From positions 17,750,001 to 17,814,000 of the forward strand of contig NW_027488369.1 of the NCBI RefSeq assembly GCF_051014445.1: 64,000 nt of DNA. The letters are read 5' to 3'. The position numbers and the translations under genes are program-made. The notes under the pieces were generated by a model, which saw only the letters and a list, made by a program, of their open reading frames with translations, ran no database searches and was not told the DNA's origin. Shown here piece by piece: positions 10,886-24,646 of the stretch. Source of the DNA: Colletes latitarsis (lineage: Eukaryota > Arthropoda > Insecta > Hymenoptera > Colletidae). Each line of letters opens with the position of its first letter. Position 1 is the first letter of the stretch.

Positions 10886-13127
10886 CTATGTGATCCAAAC
10901 CAGAAAAAACCCAGGATCTGTTCAACAAGTATGTGAAAAACGCGAAAGTGTAAGCCTGATGAGGGCAAATCCCAGACATATCCCAGACCAAACTTGCGTT
11001 GTCCTCTAAGATATTGATGGAAACCAGGTTTAATTGACTGTTTCAGTGTTGTGCTTCATTACTACGTGATGCAATCCAGAAAAAGCCCAGGATCTAGCCA
11101 TCAAGTATGAGAAATATGCGAAAGAATGAGCCTGATGAGAGCAAATCCCAGACCTAACCTAGACCTAACATGAATAATTCTCTAAAATATTGATCGAAAC
11201 CAGGTTTAATTGACTGTTTCAGTGTGGTCCCACATTGCTACGTGATCCAAACCAGAGAAAACCCAGGATCCGTTCAACAAGTATGTGAAGAATGCGAATG
11301 TATGAGTCCGATGAGTGAAAATCCCAGGCCTAACCTAGACCTAACATGCGTTATCCTCTATAATATTTATCCAGATCAGGTTTAATTGATTGTTTCAGTG
11401 TGGTCCCACATTACTACGTGATCCAAACCAGAAAAAACCCAGGATCTGTTCAACATGTATGAGAAGTATGCGAAAGAATGAGCCTGATGACAGCAAATCC
11501 CAGACCTAACATAGACCTAACATGAATTATTCTCTAAAATATTGATCGAAACCTGGTTTAATCGACTGTTTCAGCGTGGTCCCAAATTACTACGTGATCC
11601 AAACCAGAAAAAACCCAGGATCCGTTCAACAAGTATGTGAAGAATGCGAAAGTAAGTGCCTGATGAGGGCAAATCCTAGACCTATCCCAGACCTAACTTG
11701 CGTTATCCTCTAAAATATTGATCGAAACCAGGTTTAATTGACTGTTTCAGCGTGGTACCACATTACTACGTGATCCAATCCAGAAACAGCCCAGGATCTA
11801 GCCATGAAGTATGAGAGATATGCGAAAGTATGAGCCTGATGAGGGCAAATCCTAGACCTAACCCAGACCTAACATGCGTTATCCTCTAAAATATTTATCA
11901 AGATCAGGTTTAATTGATTGTTTCAGTGTGGTCCCACATTACTACGTGATGCAAACCAGAAAAAACCCACGATCTGTTCAACATCTATGAGAAATATGGG
12001 AAGGAATGAGCCTGACGAGAGCAAATCCCAGACCTAGCTTAGACCTAACATGAATTATTCTCTAAAATATTGATCGAAACCAGGTTTACTTGACTGTTTC
12101 AGTGTGGTCCCACATTACTACGTGAACCAAACCAGAAAAAACCCAGGATCTGTTCAACAAGTATGTAAAAAACGCGAAAGTATGAGTCTGATGATGTCAA
12201 ATCCCAGACCTATCCCAGACTTAACTTGCGTTATCCTCTAAAATATTGATCGAAACCAGGTTTAATCGACTGTTTCAGCGTGGTGCCACATTACTACGTG
12301 ATACAATCCAGAAACAGCCCAGTATCTAGCCATGAAGTATGAGAAATATGCGAAAGTATGAGCCTGGTGAGGGCAAATCCTAGACCTAACCCAAACCTAA
12401 CATGCGTTATCCTCTAAAATATTTATCAAGACCAGGTTTAATTGAATGTTTCAGTGTGGTAACACATTACTACGTGAACCAAACCAGAAAAAACCCAGGA
12501 TCCGTTCAACAAGTATGTTAAAACTGCGACAGTATGACCCTGATGAGGGCATATCCCAGGCCTAACCTAGACCTAACATGCGTTGTCCTCTAGAATATTG
12601 ATGGAAACCAGGTTTAATTGACTGTTTCAGTGTTGTACTTCATTACTACGTGATGCAATCCAGAAAAAGCCCAGGATCTAGCCATCAAGTATGAGAAATA
12701 TGCGAAAGAATGAGCCCGATGTGAGCAAATCCCAGACCTAACCTAGACCTAACATGAATTATTCTCTAAAATATTGATCAAAACCAGGTTTATTTGACTG
12801 TTTCAGTGTGGTACCACATTACTACGTGATCCAATCCAGAAATAGCCCAGGATCTAGCCATGAAGTATGAGAAATATGCGAAAGTATGAGCCTGATGAGG
12901 GCAAATCCTAGACCTAACCCAAACCTAACATGCGTTATCCTCTAAAATATTTATCAAGAAAAGGTTTAATTGAATGTTTCAGTGTGGTACCACATTACTA
13001 CGTGAACCAATCCAGAAAAAACCCAGGATCCGTTCAACAAGTATGTTAAAACTGCGACAGTATGACCCTGATGAGGGCAAATCCCAGGCCTAACCTAGAC
13101 CTAACATGCGTTGTCCTCTAAAATATT
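10642..13127 (+). repeat. Higher-order block S, copy 1
   Basis: About 2.5 kb, starting in a monomer with TATTTATCAAGACC and TTTGATTGACCG. It recurs at 28944-30851 (+18302 bp), at 37217 (+26575 bp) and at 46546 (+35904 bp). Shared rare states include CCAGGACCCG near 10736, CACATTGCTACG near 11230, CTATAATATTTATCC near 11360, GGGAAGGAATGAG near 11998 and CCTGACGAGAGC near 12010. Confidence 0.88.
12170..13127 (+). repeat. Tandem 21-monomer spaced copy, left
   Basis: Matches 15867-16824 at +3697 bp (21 x 176, +1). Shared states are CTGATGATGTCAAATCC, GTGGTAACACATT, TCTAGAATATTGATGG and AGCCCGATGTGAGC. Differences include 12480 (ACCAAACC against ACGAAACC). The match ends where this copy reads GATCGAAACC and the other GATGGAAACC. 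Confidence 0.82.
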
Positions 13128-15009
13128 GATCGAAACCAGGTTTAATTGACTGTTTCAGTGTTGTACTACATTACTACGTGATCAAAACCAGAAAAAACCC
13201 AGGATCCGTTCAACAAGTATGTGAAGAATGCGAAAGTATGACTCTGATCAGTGAAAATCTCAGGCCTTACCTAGCCCTAACTTGCGTTGTCCTCTAAAAT
13301 ATTGATGGAAACCAGGTTTCATTGAATGTTTCAGTGTGGTACCACATTACTACGTGATCCAATCCAGAAATAGCCCAGGATCTAGCCATGAAGTATGAGA
13401 AATATGCGAAAGTAAGGGCCTGATGAGGGCAAATCCTAGACCTATCCCAGACCTAACTTGCGTAATCCTCTAAAATATTGATCGAAACCAGGTTTAATTG
13501 ATTGTTTCAGCGTGGTACCACATTACTACGTGATCCAATCCAGAAACAGCCCAGGATCTAGCCATGAAGTATGAGAAATATGCGAAAGTATGAGCCTGAT
13601 GAGGGCAAATCCTAGACCTAACCCAGACCTAACATGCGTTATCCTCTAAAATATTTATCAAGATCAGGTTTAATTGATTGTGTCAGTGTGGTCCCACATT
13701 ACTACGTGATCCAAACCAGAAAAAACCCAGGATCTGTTCAACATGTATGAGAAATATGCGAAAGAATGAGCCTGATGAGAGCAAATCCCAGACCTAACCT
13801 AGACTTAACATGCGTTGTCCTCTAGAATATTGATGGAAACCAGGTTTAGTTGACTGTTTCAGTGTTGTACTTCATTACTACGTGATGCAATCCAGAAAAA
13901 GCCCAGGATCTAGCCATCAAGTATGAGAAATATGCGAAAGAATGAACCTGATGAGAGCAAATCCCAGACCTAACCTAGACCTAACATGAATTATTCTCTA
14001 AAATATTGATCGAAACCAGGTTTAATTGACTGTTTCAGTGTTGTACTACATTACTACGTGATCAAAACCAGAAAAAACCCAGGATCCGTTCAACAAGTAT
14101 GTGAAGAATGCGAAAGTATGAGTCTGATCAGTGAAAATCTCAGGCCTTACCTAGACCTAACATGCGTTATCCTCAAAAATATTGACCGAAGCCAGGTTTA
14201 ATCGACAGTTTCAGTGTGGTACCACATTACTACGTGATCCAAACCAGAAAAAAACCCAGGACCTGTTCAACAAGTATTTGAAGTATGCGAAAGAATGAGT
14301 CTGATGAGGGCAAATCCCAGACCTAAACTGGACCTAACTTGCGTTGTCCTCTAAAATATTGATGGAAACCAGGTTTCATTGACTGTTTCAGGGTGGTACT
14401 ACATTACTACGTGATGCAATCCAGAAAAAGCCCAGGATCTAGCCATCAAGTATGAGAAATAAGCGAAAGAATGAGCCTGATGAGAGCAAATCCCAGACCT
14501 AACCTAGACTAACATGCGTTATCCTCTAAAATATTGAGCGAAACCAGGTTTAATGGACTGTTTCAGTGTGGTACCACATTACTTCGTGATCCAAACCAGA
14601 AAAAGCCAGGATCTGTTCAACAAGTATGTGAAAAACGCTAAACTGTGAGCCTGATGAGGGCAAATCGTAGACCTAACCCAGACCTAAGATGCGTTAACCG
14701 CTAAAATATTTATCCAGACGAGGTTTCATTGAATGTTTCCGTGTGGTACCACTTTACTACGTGATGCAATCCAGAAAAAGCCCAGGATCTAGCCATGAAG
14801 TATGAGAAATATGCGAAAGTATGAGCCTGATGAGGGCAAATCCTAGCCCTAACCCAGACCTAACATGCGTTAGCCTCTAAAATATTTATCAAGACCTGGT
14901 TTAATTGAAAGTTTCAGTGTGGTACCACATTACTACGTGATGCAATCCAGAAAAAGCCCAGGATCTAGCCATCAAATTTGAGAAATATGCGAAAGAATGT
15001 GCCTGATGA

Positions 15010-15870
15010 GAGCAAATCCCAGACCTAACCTAGACCTAACATGAATAATTCTCTAAAATATTTATCGAAACCAGGTTTAATTGACTGTTTCAGTGTGGTC
15101 CCACATTACTACGTGATCCAAATCAGAGAAAACCCAGGATCCGTTCAACAAGTATGTGAAGAATGCGAAAGTATGAGTCCGATGAGTTAAAATCCCAGGC
15201 CTAACCTAGACCTAACATGCGTTATCCTCAATAATATTGATCGAAACCTGGTTTAATCGACTGTTTCAGTGTGGTACCACATTACTATGTGATCCAGACC
15301 AGAAAATAGCCCAGGATCTGTTCAACAAGTATGTGAAAAACGCGAAAGTATGAGTCTGATGAGGTCAAATCCCAGACCTATCCCAGACTTAACTTGTGTT
15401 ATCCTCTAAAATATTGATCGAAACCAGGTTTAATCGACTGTTTCAGCGTGGTACCACATTACTACGTGATACAATCCAGAAACAGCCCAGGATCTAGCCA
15501 TGAAGGATGTGAAATATGCGAAAGTATGAGCCTGATGAGGGCAAATCCCAGACCTATCCCAGACTTAACTTGCGTTATCCTCTAAAATATTTATCGAAAC
15601 CAGGTTTAATTGACTGTTTCAGTGTGGTCCCACATTACTACGTGATCCAAACCAGAGAAAACCCAGGATCCGTTCAACAAGTATGTGAAGAATGCGAAAG
15701 TATGAGTCCGATGAGTGAAAATCCCAGGCCTAACCTAGACCTAACATGCGTTATCCTCAAAAATATTGATCGAAACCTGGTTTAATCGACTGTTTCAGTG
15801 TGGTACCACATTACTATGTGATCCAGACCAGAAAATAGCCCAGGATCTGTTCAACAAGTATGTGAAAAAC
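15010..15870 (+). repeat. Block U, earliest copy
   Basis: Related to 41936-42590 and 50738-51590, with further copies near 55.5-56.0, 60.0-60.45 and 62.0-62.55 kb. The markers are ATGAATAATTCTC, ACCAGAGAAAACC, the pair CTCAATAATATTG then CTCAAAAATATTG, and GAAGGATGTGAAATATGCG. The GAAGGATGTG mark is found only in this family of blocks. Confidence 0.82.
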
Positions 15871-16824
15871 GCGAAAGTATGAGTCTGATGATGTCAAATC
15901 CCAGACCTATCCCAGACTTAACTTGCGTTATCCTCTAAAATATTGATCGAAACCAGGTTTAATCGACTGTTTCAGCGTGGTGCCACATTACTACGTGATA
16001 CAATCCAGAAACAGCCCAGTATCTAGCCATGAAGTATGAGAAATATGCGAAAGTATGAGCCTGGTGAGGGCAAATCCTAGACCTAACCCAAACCTAACAT
16101 GCGTTATCCTCTAAAATATTTATCAAGACCAGGTTTAATTGAATGTTTCAGTGTGGTAACACATTACTACGTGAACGAAACCAGAAAAAACCCAGGATCC
16201 GTTCAACAAGTATGTTAAAACTGCGACAGTATGACCCTGATGAGGGCATATCCCAGGCCTAACCTAGACCTAACATGCGTTGTCCTCTAGAATATTGATG
16301 GAAACCAGGTTTAATTGACTGTTTCAGTGTTGTACTTCATTACTACGTGATGCAATCCAGAAAAAGCCCAGGATCTAGCCATCAAGTATGAGAAATATGC
16401 GAAAGAATGAGCCCGATGTGAGCAAATCCCAGACCTAACCTAGACCTAACATGAATTATTCTCTAAAATATTGATCAAAACCAGGTTTATTTGACTGTTT
16501 CAGTGTGGTACCACATTACTACGTGATCAAATCCAGAAATAGCCCAGGATCTAGCCATGAAGTATGAGAAATATGCGAAAGTATGAGCCTGATGAGGGCA
16601 AATCCTAGACCTAACCCAAACCTAACATGCGTTATCCTCTAAAATATTTATCAAGAAAAGGTTTAATTGAATGTTTCAGTGTGGTACCACATTACTACGT
16701 GAACCAATCCAGAAAAAACCCAGGATCCGTTCAACAAGTATGTTAAACCTGCGACAGTATGACCCTGATGAGGGCAAATCCCAGGCCTAACCTAGACCTA
16801 ACATGCGTTGTCCTCTAAAATATT
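15867..16824 (+). repeat. Tandem 21-monomer spaced copy, right
   Basis: Partner of 12170-13127. It is followed by a monomer with an unusual CATTGGATG and CACGTTACTACG (16841-16877), whose sisters at 30.9, 39.7, 49.0 and 52.6 kb read CATTGAATG and CACATTACTACG. Confidence 0.82.
16639..16814 (+). repeat. Monomer subfamily C (CTGCGACAGTATGACC type)
   Basis: Exemplar of a subfamily marked by TATTTATCAAGAAAAGG at its start, GTGAACCAATCC in place of GTGATCCAAACC, and a TGCGACAGTATGACCCTGA middle. It is exactly 176 bp. This copy has a private AAACCTGCGAC where sisters read AAAACTGCGAC. C monomers cluster in four related blocks: 12.5-13.1, 16.2-16.8, 39.1-40.0 and 48.4-49.4 kb, with further copies at 52.4-52.9, 57.4 and 58.6 kb. 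Confidence 0.88.
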
Positions 16825-17960
16825 GATGGAAACCGGGTTTCATTGGATGTTTCAGTGTGGTACCACGTTACTACGTGATCCAATCCAGAAATAGCCCAGG
16901 ATCTAGCCATGAAGTATGAGAAATATGCGAAAGTATGAGCCTGATGAGGGCAAATCCTAGACCTAACCCAAACCTAACATGCGTTATCCTCTAAAATATT
17001 GATCGAAACCTGGTTTAATCGACTGTTTCAGTGTGGTACCACTTTACTACGTGATCCAATCCAGAAATAGCCCAGGATCTGTTCAAGGAGTATGAGAAGA
17101 ATGCGAAAGTATGAGTCTGATGAGTGAGAATCCCAGACCTATCCCAGACCTAACATTCGTTATCCTCTAAAATATTGATCGAAACCAGGTTTAATCGACT
17201 GTTTCAGTGTGGTATCACACTACTACGTGACCCAAACCAGAAAAAACCCAGGATCTGTACAACAGGAATGTGAAAAACGCGAAAGTATGAGCCTGATGAG
17301 GGCAAATCCCAGACCAATCCCAGGCCTAACTTGCGTTATCCTCTAAAATACTGATCGAAACCAGGTTTGAATGACCGTTTCAGTGTGGTACCACATTACT
17401 ACGTGATCCAAACGAGAAAAAACCCAGGATCTAGCCATCAAGTATGAGAAATATGCGAAAGAATGAACCTGATGAGAGCAAATCCCGGACCCAACCTAGA
17501 CCTTACATGCGTTATCCTCTAAAATATTGAGCGAAACCAGGTTTAATCGACTGTTTCAGTGTGGTACCACATTACTATGTGATGCAATCCAGAAAAAGCC
17601 CAGGATCTAGCCATCTAGTATGAGGAATATGCGAAAGAATGAGCCTGATGAGAGCAAATCCCAGACCTAACCTAGACCTAACATGCGTTATCCTCTAAAA
17701 TATTGAGCGAAACCAGGTTTAATGGACTGTTTCAGTGTGGTACCACACTACTTCGTGATCCAAACCAGAAAAAACCCAGGATCTGTTCAACACGTATGTG
17801 AAAAACGCTAAACTGTGAGCCTGATGAGGGCAAATCTTAGACCTAACCCAGACCTAAGATGCGTTATCCTCTAAAATATTTATCGTGACCAGGTTTCATT
17901 GAATGTTTCAGTGTGGTCCCACATTACTACGTGATCCAAACCAGAAAAAACCCAGGATCT

Positions 17961-18882
17961 GTTCAAGGAGTATGTGAAGTGTGCGAAAGTATGAGTCTGA
18001 TGAGGTCAAATCCTAGACCTATCCCAGACCTAACTTGCGTTATCCTCTAAAATATTGATCGAAACCAGGTTTAATCGACTGTTTCAGTGTGGTACCACAT
18101 TACTATGTGATCCAAACCAGAAAAAACCCAGGATCAGTTCAACAAGTATGAGAAGAATGCGAAAGTATGAGTCTGATGAGTGAGAATCCCAGACCTATCC
18201 CAGACCTAACATTCGTTATCGTCTAAAATATTGATCGAAACCAGGTTTAATCGACTGTTTCAGTGTGGTACCACATTACTACGTGATCCAAACCAGAAAA
18301 AACCCAGGATCAGTTCAACAAGTATGTGAAGAATGCGAAAGTATGAGTCTGATGAGTGTAATTCCCAGGGCTGACCTAGACCTAACATGCGTTATCCTCT
18401 AAAATATTGATCGAAACCAGGTATAATCGACTGTTTCAGTGTGGTATCACACTACTACGTGACCCAAACCAGAAAAAACCCACGATCTGTTCAAGGAGTA
18501 TGTGAAGTGTGCGAAAGTATGAGTCTGATGAGGTCAAATCCTAGACCTATCCCAGACCTAACTTGCGTTATCGTCTAAAATATTGATCGAAACCAGGTTT
18601 AATCGACTGTTTCAGTGTGGTACCACATTACTATGTGATCCAAACCAGAAAAAACCCAGGATCAGTTCAACAAGTATGAGAAGAATGCGAAAGTATGAGT
18701 CTGATGAGTGAGAATCCCAGACCTATCCCAGACCTAACATTCGTTATCCTCTAAAATATTGATCGAAACCAGGTTTAATCGACTGTTTCAGTGTGGTACC
18801 ACATTACTACGTGATCCAAACCAGAAAAAACCCAGGATCAGTTCAACAAGTATGTGAAGAATGCGAAAGTATGAGTCTGATG
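17961..18882 (+). repeat. Distant copy of the doubled three-monomer unit
   Basis: Matches 361-1282 with a constant offset of 17600 bp. The first trio spans 17961-18488. The second, from 18489, is cut off in its third monomer, where GTGAAAATCCCAGGCC replaces GTAATTCCCAGGGC. Shared rare states include GGTATAATCGAC before the GTGGTATCAC variant. The tandem duplication was therefore copied as a block. Confidence 0.85.
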
Positions 18883-21160
18883 AGTGAAAATCCCAGGCCT
18901 AACCTAGACCTAACATGCGTTGTCCTCTAAAATATTGTTGGAAACCAGGTTTCATTGACTGTTTCAGTGTGGTACCACATTACTACGTGATCCAAACCAG
19001 AAAAAACCCAGGATCCGTTCAACAAGTATGTGAAGAATGCGAAAGTATGAGTCTGATGAGTGAAAATCCCAGGCCTAACCTAGACCTAACATGCGCTGTC
19101 CTCTAAAATATTGATGGAAACCAGGTTTCATTGACTGTTTCAGTGTGGTACCACAATACTACGTGATGCAATCCAGAAACAGCCCAGGATCTAGCCATGA
19201 AGTATGAGAAATATGCGAAAGAATGAGCCTGATGAGAGCAAATCCCAGACCTAACCTAGACCTAACATGCGTTATCCTCTAAAATATTGAGCGAAACCAG
19301 GTTTAATGGACTGTTTCAGTGTGGTACCACACTACTTCGTGATCCAAACCAGGAAAAACCCAGGATCGGTTGAACAAGTATGTGAAAAACGCGAAACTGT
19401 GAGCCTGATGAGGGCAAATCTTAGACCTAACTCAGACCTAAGATGCGTTATCCTCTAAAATATTGATCGAAACCAGGTTTAATTGACTGTTTCAGCGTGG
19501 TACCACATTACTACGTGATACAATCCAGAAAAAACCCAGGATCTGTTTAACAAGTATGTGAAAAACGCTAAACTGTGAGCCTGATGAGGGCAAATCGTAG
19601 ACCTAACCCAGACCTAAGATGCGTTAACCTCTAAAATATATATCCAGACCAGGTTTCATTGAATATTTCAGTGTGGTACCACTTTACTACGTGATGCAAT
19701 CCAGAAAAAGCCCAGGATCTAGCCATGAAGTATGAGAAATATGCGAAAGTATGAGCCTGATGAGGGCAAATCCTAGACCTAACCCAGACCTAACATGCGT
19801 TAGCCTCTAAAATATTTATCAAGACCTGGTTTAATTGAAAGTTTCAGTGTGGTACCACATTACTACGTGATACAATCCAGAAAAAGCCCAGGATCTAGCC
19901 ATCAAGTTTGAGAAATATGCGAAAGAATGTGCCTGATGAGAGCAAGTCCCAGACCTACCCTAGACCTAACATGAATTATTCTCTAAAATATTGATCGAAA
20001 CCAGGTTTAATTGACTGTTTCAGTGTGGTCCCACATTACTACGTGATCCAAACCAGAAAAAATCCAGGATCCGTTCAACAAGTATGTGAAGAATGCGAAA
20101 GTATGAGTCTGATGAGTGAAAATCCCAGGCCTAACCTAGACCTAACATGCGTTGTCCTCAAAAATACTGATCGAAACCTGGTTTAATCGACTGTTTCAGT
20201 GTGGTACCACATTACTATGTGATCCCAACCAGAAAATAACCCAGGATCTAGCCATCAAGTATGAGAAATATGCGAAAGAATGAACCTGATGAGAGCAAAT
20301 CCCAGACCTAACCTAGACCTTACATGCGTTATCCTCTAAAATATTGAGCGAAACCAGGTTTAATGGACTGTTTCAGTGTGGTACCACACTACTTCGTGAT
20401 CCAAACAAGGAAAAACCCAGGATCTGTTCAATAAGAATGTGAAAAACGCTAAACTGTGAGCCTGATGGGGGCAAATCTTAGACCTAACTCAGACCTAAGA
20501 TGCGTTAACCTCTAAAATATTTATCCAGACCAGGTTTCATTGAATGTTTCAGTGTGGTACCACTTTACTACGTGATCCAATGCAGAAATAGCACAGGATC
20601 TAGCCATGAAGTATGAGAAATATGCGAAAGTAAGAGCCTGATGCGGGCAAATCCTTGACCTATCCCAGACCTAACTTGCGTTATCCTCTAAAATATTAAT
20701 CGAAACCAGGTTTAATTGACTGTTTCAGTGTGGTGCCACATTACTACGTGATACAATCCAGAAACAGCCCAGGATCTAGCCTTGAAGTATGAGAAATATG
20801 CGAAAGTATGAGCCTGATGAGGGCAAATCCTAAACCTAACCCAGACCTAACATGCGTTATCCTCTAAAATATTAATCAAGACCAGGTTTGATTGACCGTT
20901 TCAGTGTGGTACCACATTACTACGTGATCCAAACCAGAAAAAACCCAGGACCCGTTCAACAAGAATGTGAAAAATGCGAAAGTATGAGTCTGATGAGTGA
21001 AAATCCCAGGCCTAACCTAGACCTAACATGCGTTATCCTCTAAAATATTGATCGAAACCTGGTTTAATCGACTGTTTCAGTGTGGTACCACATTACTATG
21101 TGATCCAATCCAGAAAATAACCCAGGATCTGTTCAAGGAGAATGTGAAGTGTGCGAATGT

Positions 21161-22040
21161 ATGAGTCTGATGAGGTCAAATCCCAGACCTATCCCAGACC
21201 TAACTTGCGTTATCCTCAAAAATATTGATTGAAACCAGGTTTAATCGACTGTTTCAGTGTGGTGCCACATTACTACGTGATCCAAACCAGAAAAAACCCA
21301 GGATCCGTTCAACAAGTATGTGAAGAATGCGAAAGTATGAGTCTAATGAGTGAAAATCCTAGGCCTAACCTAGACCTAACATGCGTTATCCTCTAAAACA
21401 TTGATCGAAACCAGGTTTAATCGACTGTTTCAGTGTGGTATCACGCTACTACGTGACCCAAACCAGAAAAAACCCAGGATCTGTACAACAAGTATGTGAA
21501 AAACGCGAAAGTATGAGCCTGATGAGGGCAAATCGCAGACCTATCCCAGACCTAACTTGCGTTATCCTCTAAAATATTGATCGAAACCAGGTTTGATTGA
21601 CCGTTTCAGTGTGGTACCACATTACTACGTGATCCAAACCAGAAAAATCCCAGGATCTGTTCAACAAGTATGTGAAAAACGCTAAACTGTGAGCCTGATG
21701 AGGGCAAATCGTAGACCTAACCCAGACCTAAGATGCGTTAACCTCTAAAATATTTATCAAGACCTGGTTTAATTGAAAGTTTCAGTGTGGTACCACATTA
21801 CTACGTGATACAATCCAGAAAAAGTCCAGGATCTAGCCATCAAGTTTGAGAAATATGCGAAAGAATGTGCCTGATGCGGGCAAATCCTAGACCTATCCCA
21901 GACCTAACTTGCGTTATCCTCTAAAATATTGATAGAAACCAGGTTTAATTGACTGTTACAGCGTAGTACCACATTACTACGTGATACAATCCAGAAACAG
22001 CCCAGGATCTAGCCATGAAGTATGAGAAATATGCGAAAGA
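21161..22040 (+). repeat. Five-monomer tandem unit, copy 1
   Basis: 880 bp, exactly 5 x 176, repeated immediately downstream at 22041-22920. The unit begins at ATGAGTCTGATGAGGTC and passes through TATTGATTGAAACC, CTAAAACATTG, GTATCACGC, AATCCCAGG and GTTACAGCGTAG in the same order in both copies. Only one such unit exists in the paired region near 3.7-4.6 kb, so the duplication is specific to this locus. Confidence 0.92.
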
Positions 22041-24646
22041 ATGAGTCTGATGAGGTCAAATCCCAGACCTATCCCAGACCTAACTTGCGTTATCCTCAAA
22101 AATATTGATTGAAACCAGGTTTAATCGACTGTTTCAGTGTGGTGCCACATTACTACGTGATCCAAACCAGAAAAAACCCAGGATCCGTTCAACAAGTATG
22201 TGAAGAATGCGAAAGTATGAGTCTAATGAGTGAAAATCCTAGGCCTAACCTAGACCTAACATGCGTTATCCTCTAAAACATTGATCGAAACCAGGTTTAA
22301 TCGACTGTTTCAGTGTGGTATCACGCTACTACGTGACCCAAACCAGAAAAAACCCAGGATCTGTACAACAAGTATGTGAAAAACGCGAAAGTATGAGCCT
22401 GATGAGGGCAAATCGCAGACCTATCCCAGACCTAACTTGCGTTATCCTCTAAAATATTGATCGAAACCAGGTTTGATTGACCGTTTCAGTGTGGTACCAC
22501 ATTACTACGTGATCCAAACCAGAAAAATCCCAGGATCTGTTCAACAAGTATGTGAAAAACGCTAAACTGTGAGCCTGATGAGGGCAAATCGTAGACCTAA
22601 CCCAGACCTAAGAGTCGTTAACCTCTAAAATATTTATCAAGACCTGGTTTAATTGAAAGTTTCAGTGTGGTACCACATTACTACGTGATACAATCCAGAA
22701 AAAGTCCAGGATCTAGCCATCAAGTTTGAGAAATATGCGAAAGAATGTGCCTGATGCGGGCAAATCCTAGACCTATCCCAGACCTAACTTGCGTTATCCT
22801 CTAAAATATTGATAGAAACCAGGTTTAATTGACTGTTACAGCGTAGTACCACATTACTACGTGATACAATCCAGAAACAGCCCAGGATCTAGCCATGAAG
22901 TATGAGAAATATGCGAAAGAATGAACCTGATGAGAGCAAATCCCAGACCTAACCTAGACCTTACATGCGTTATCCTCTAAAATATTGATCGAAACCAGGT
23001 TTAATCGACTGTTTCAGTGTGGTCCCACATTACTACGTGATCCAAACCAGAAAAAAATCCAGGATCCGTTCAACAAGTATGTGAAGAATGCGAAAGTATG
23101 AGTCTGATGAGTGAGAATCCTAGACCTATCCCAGACCTAACATTCGTTATCCTCTAAAATATTGAGCGAAACCAGGTTTAATCGACTGTTTCAGTGTGGT
23201 CCCACATTACTACGTGATCCAAACCAGAAACAACCCAGGATCTGTTCAACATGTATGAGACATATGCGAAAGAATGAGCCTGATGAGTGAAAATCCCAGA
23301 CCTAACATAGACCTAACATGAATTATTCTCTAAAATATTGATCGAAACGAGGTTTAATTGACTGTTTCAGTGTGGTCCCACATTACTACGTGATCCAAAC
23401 CAGAAAAAACCCAGGATCCCTTCAACAAGTATGTGAAGAATGCGAAAGTATGTGTCCGATGAGTGAAAATCCCAGGCCTAACCTAGACCTAACATGCGTT
23501 ATCCTCAAAAATATTGATCGAAACCTGGATCGACTGTTTCAGTGTGGTACCACATTACTATGTGATCCAAACCAGAAAATAACCCAGGATCTGTTCAACA
23601 AGTATGTGAAAAACGCGAAAGTGTGAGTCTGATGAGGTCAAATCCCAGACCTATCCCAGACTTAACTTGTGTTATCCTCTAAAATATTGATCGAAACCAG
23701 GTTTAATTGACTGTATCAGTGTTGTACTTCATTATTACGTGATGCAATCCAGAAAAAGCCCAGGATCTAGCCATCAAGTATGAGAAATATGCGAAAGAAT
23801 GAACCTGATGAGAGCAAATCCCAGACCTAACCTAGACCTAACATGAATTATTCTCTAAAATATTGATCGAAACCAGGTTTAATTGACTGTTTCAGTGTTG
23901 TACTTCACTTTTACGTGATGCAATCCAGAAAAAGCCCAGGATCTAGCCATCAAGTATGAGAAATATGCGAAAGAATGAGCCTGATGGGAGCAAATCACTG
24001 ACCTAACCAAGACCTAACATGAATTATTCTCTAAAATATTGATCAAAACCAGGTTTATTTGACTGTTTCAGTGTGGTCCCACATTACTACGTGATCCAAA
24101 CCAGAAAAAACCGAGGATCTGTTCAACAAGTATGTGAAAAACGCGAAAGTATGAGTCTGATGAGGTCAAATCCCAGACCTATCCCAGACTTAACTTGCGT
24201 TATCCTCTAAAATATTGATCGAAACCAGGTTTAATTGACTGTTGCAGCGAGGTACCACATTACTACGTGATCCAATACAGAAACAGCCCAGGATCTAGCC
24301 ATGAAGTATGAGAAATATGCGAAAGTATGAGCCTGATGAGGGCAAATCCTAGACCTAACCCAGACCTAACATGCATTATTCTCTAAAATATTTATCAAGA
24401 CCAGGTTTAATTGAATGTTTCAGTGTGGTACCACATTACTACGTGATCCAAACCAGAAAAAACCCAGGATCCGTTCAACAAGTATGTGAAGAATGCGAAA
24501 GTATGAGTCTGATGAGTGAAAATCCCAGGCCTAACCTAGACCTAACATGCGTTATCCTCTAAAATATTGATCGAATCCTGGTTTAATCGACTGTTTCAGT
24601 GTGGTGCCACATTACTACGTGATCCAAACCAGAAAAAACCCAGGAT
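21846..24646 (+). repeat. Higher-order block P, copy 2
   Basis: Partner of 3541-6341 at +18305 bp. It begins inside the first of two 880-bp tandem units and ends where CCAGGATCAGTTC replaces CCAGGATCCGTTC. It keeps the GTGGTATCACGC and CTGTACAAC monomer at 22310-22450 that copy 1 has lost. It includes the small private rearrangement AAGAGTCGTT at about 22610, where its relatives read AAGATGCGTT. Confidence 0.88.
22041..22920 (+). repeat. Five-monomer tandem unit, copy 2
   Basis: Second 880-bp copy. By eye it is almost identical to 21161-22040; the clearest difference is AAGAGTCGTT in place of AAGATGCGTT near 22610. The right boundary is where GAATGAACCTGATGAGAGC replaces GAATGAGTCTGATGAGGTC. 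Confidence 0.92.

Noticed and set aside
15516..15785. 89-codon ORF, repeated at 51245-51514
   Set aside because: It runs across two monomers because both lack the usual stop in that frame. The copy at 42443 is interrupted by a recombination joint, with no sign of selection to keep it open.
16822..16838. CENP-B-box-like motif TTGATGGAAACCGGG
   Set aside because: It matches 7 of 9 fixed positions of the box core. With about 350 positions to test per monomer on two strands, a 7 of 9 match is expected by chance roughly once every two monomers. Most monomers read CAGG and match only 6.
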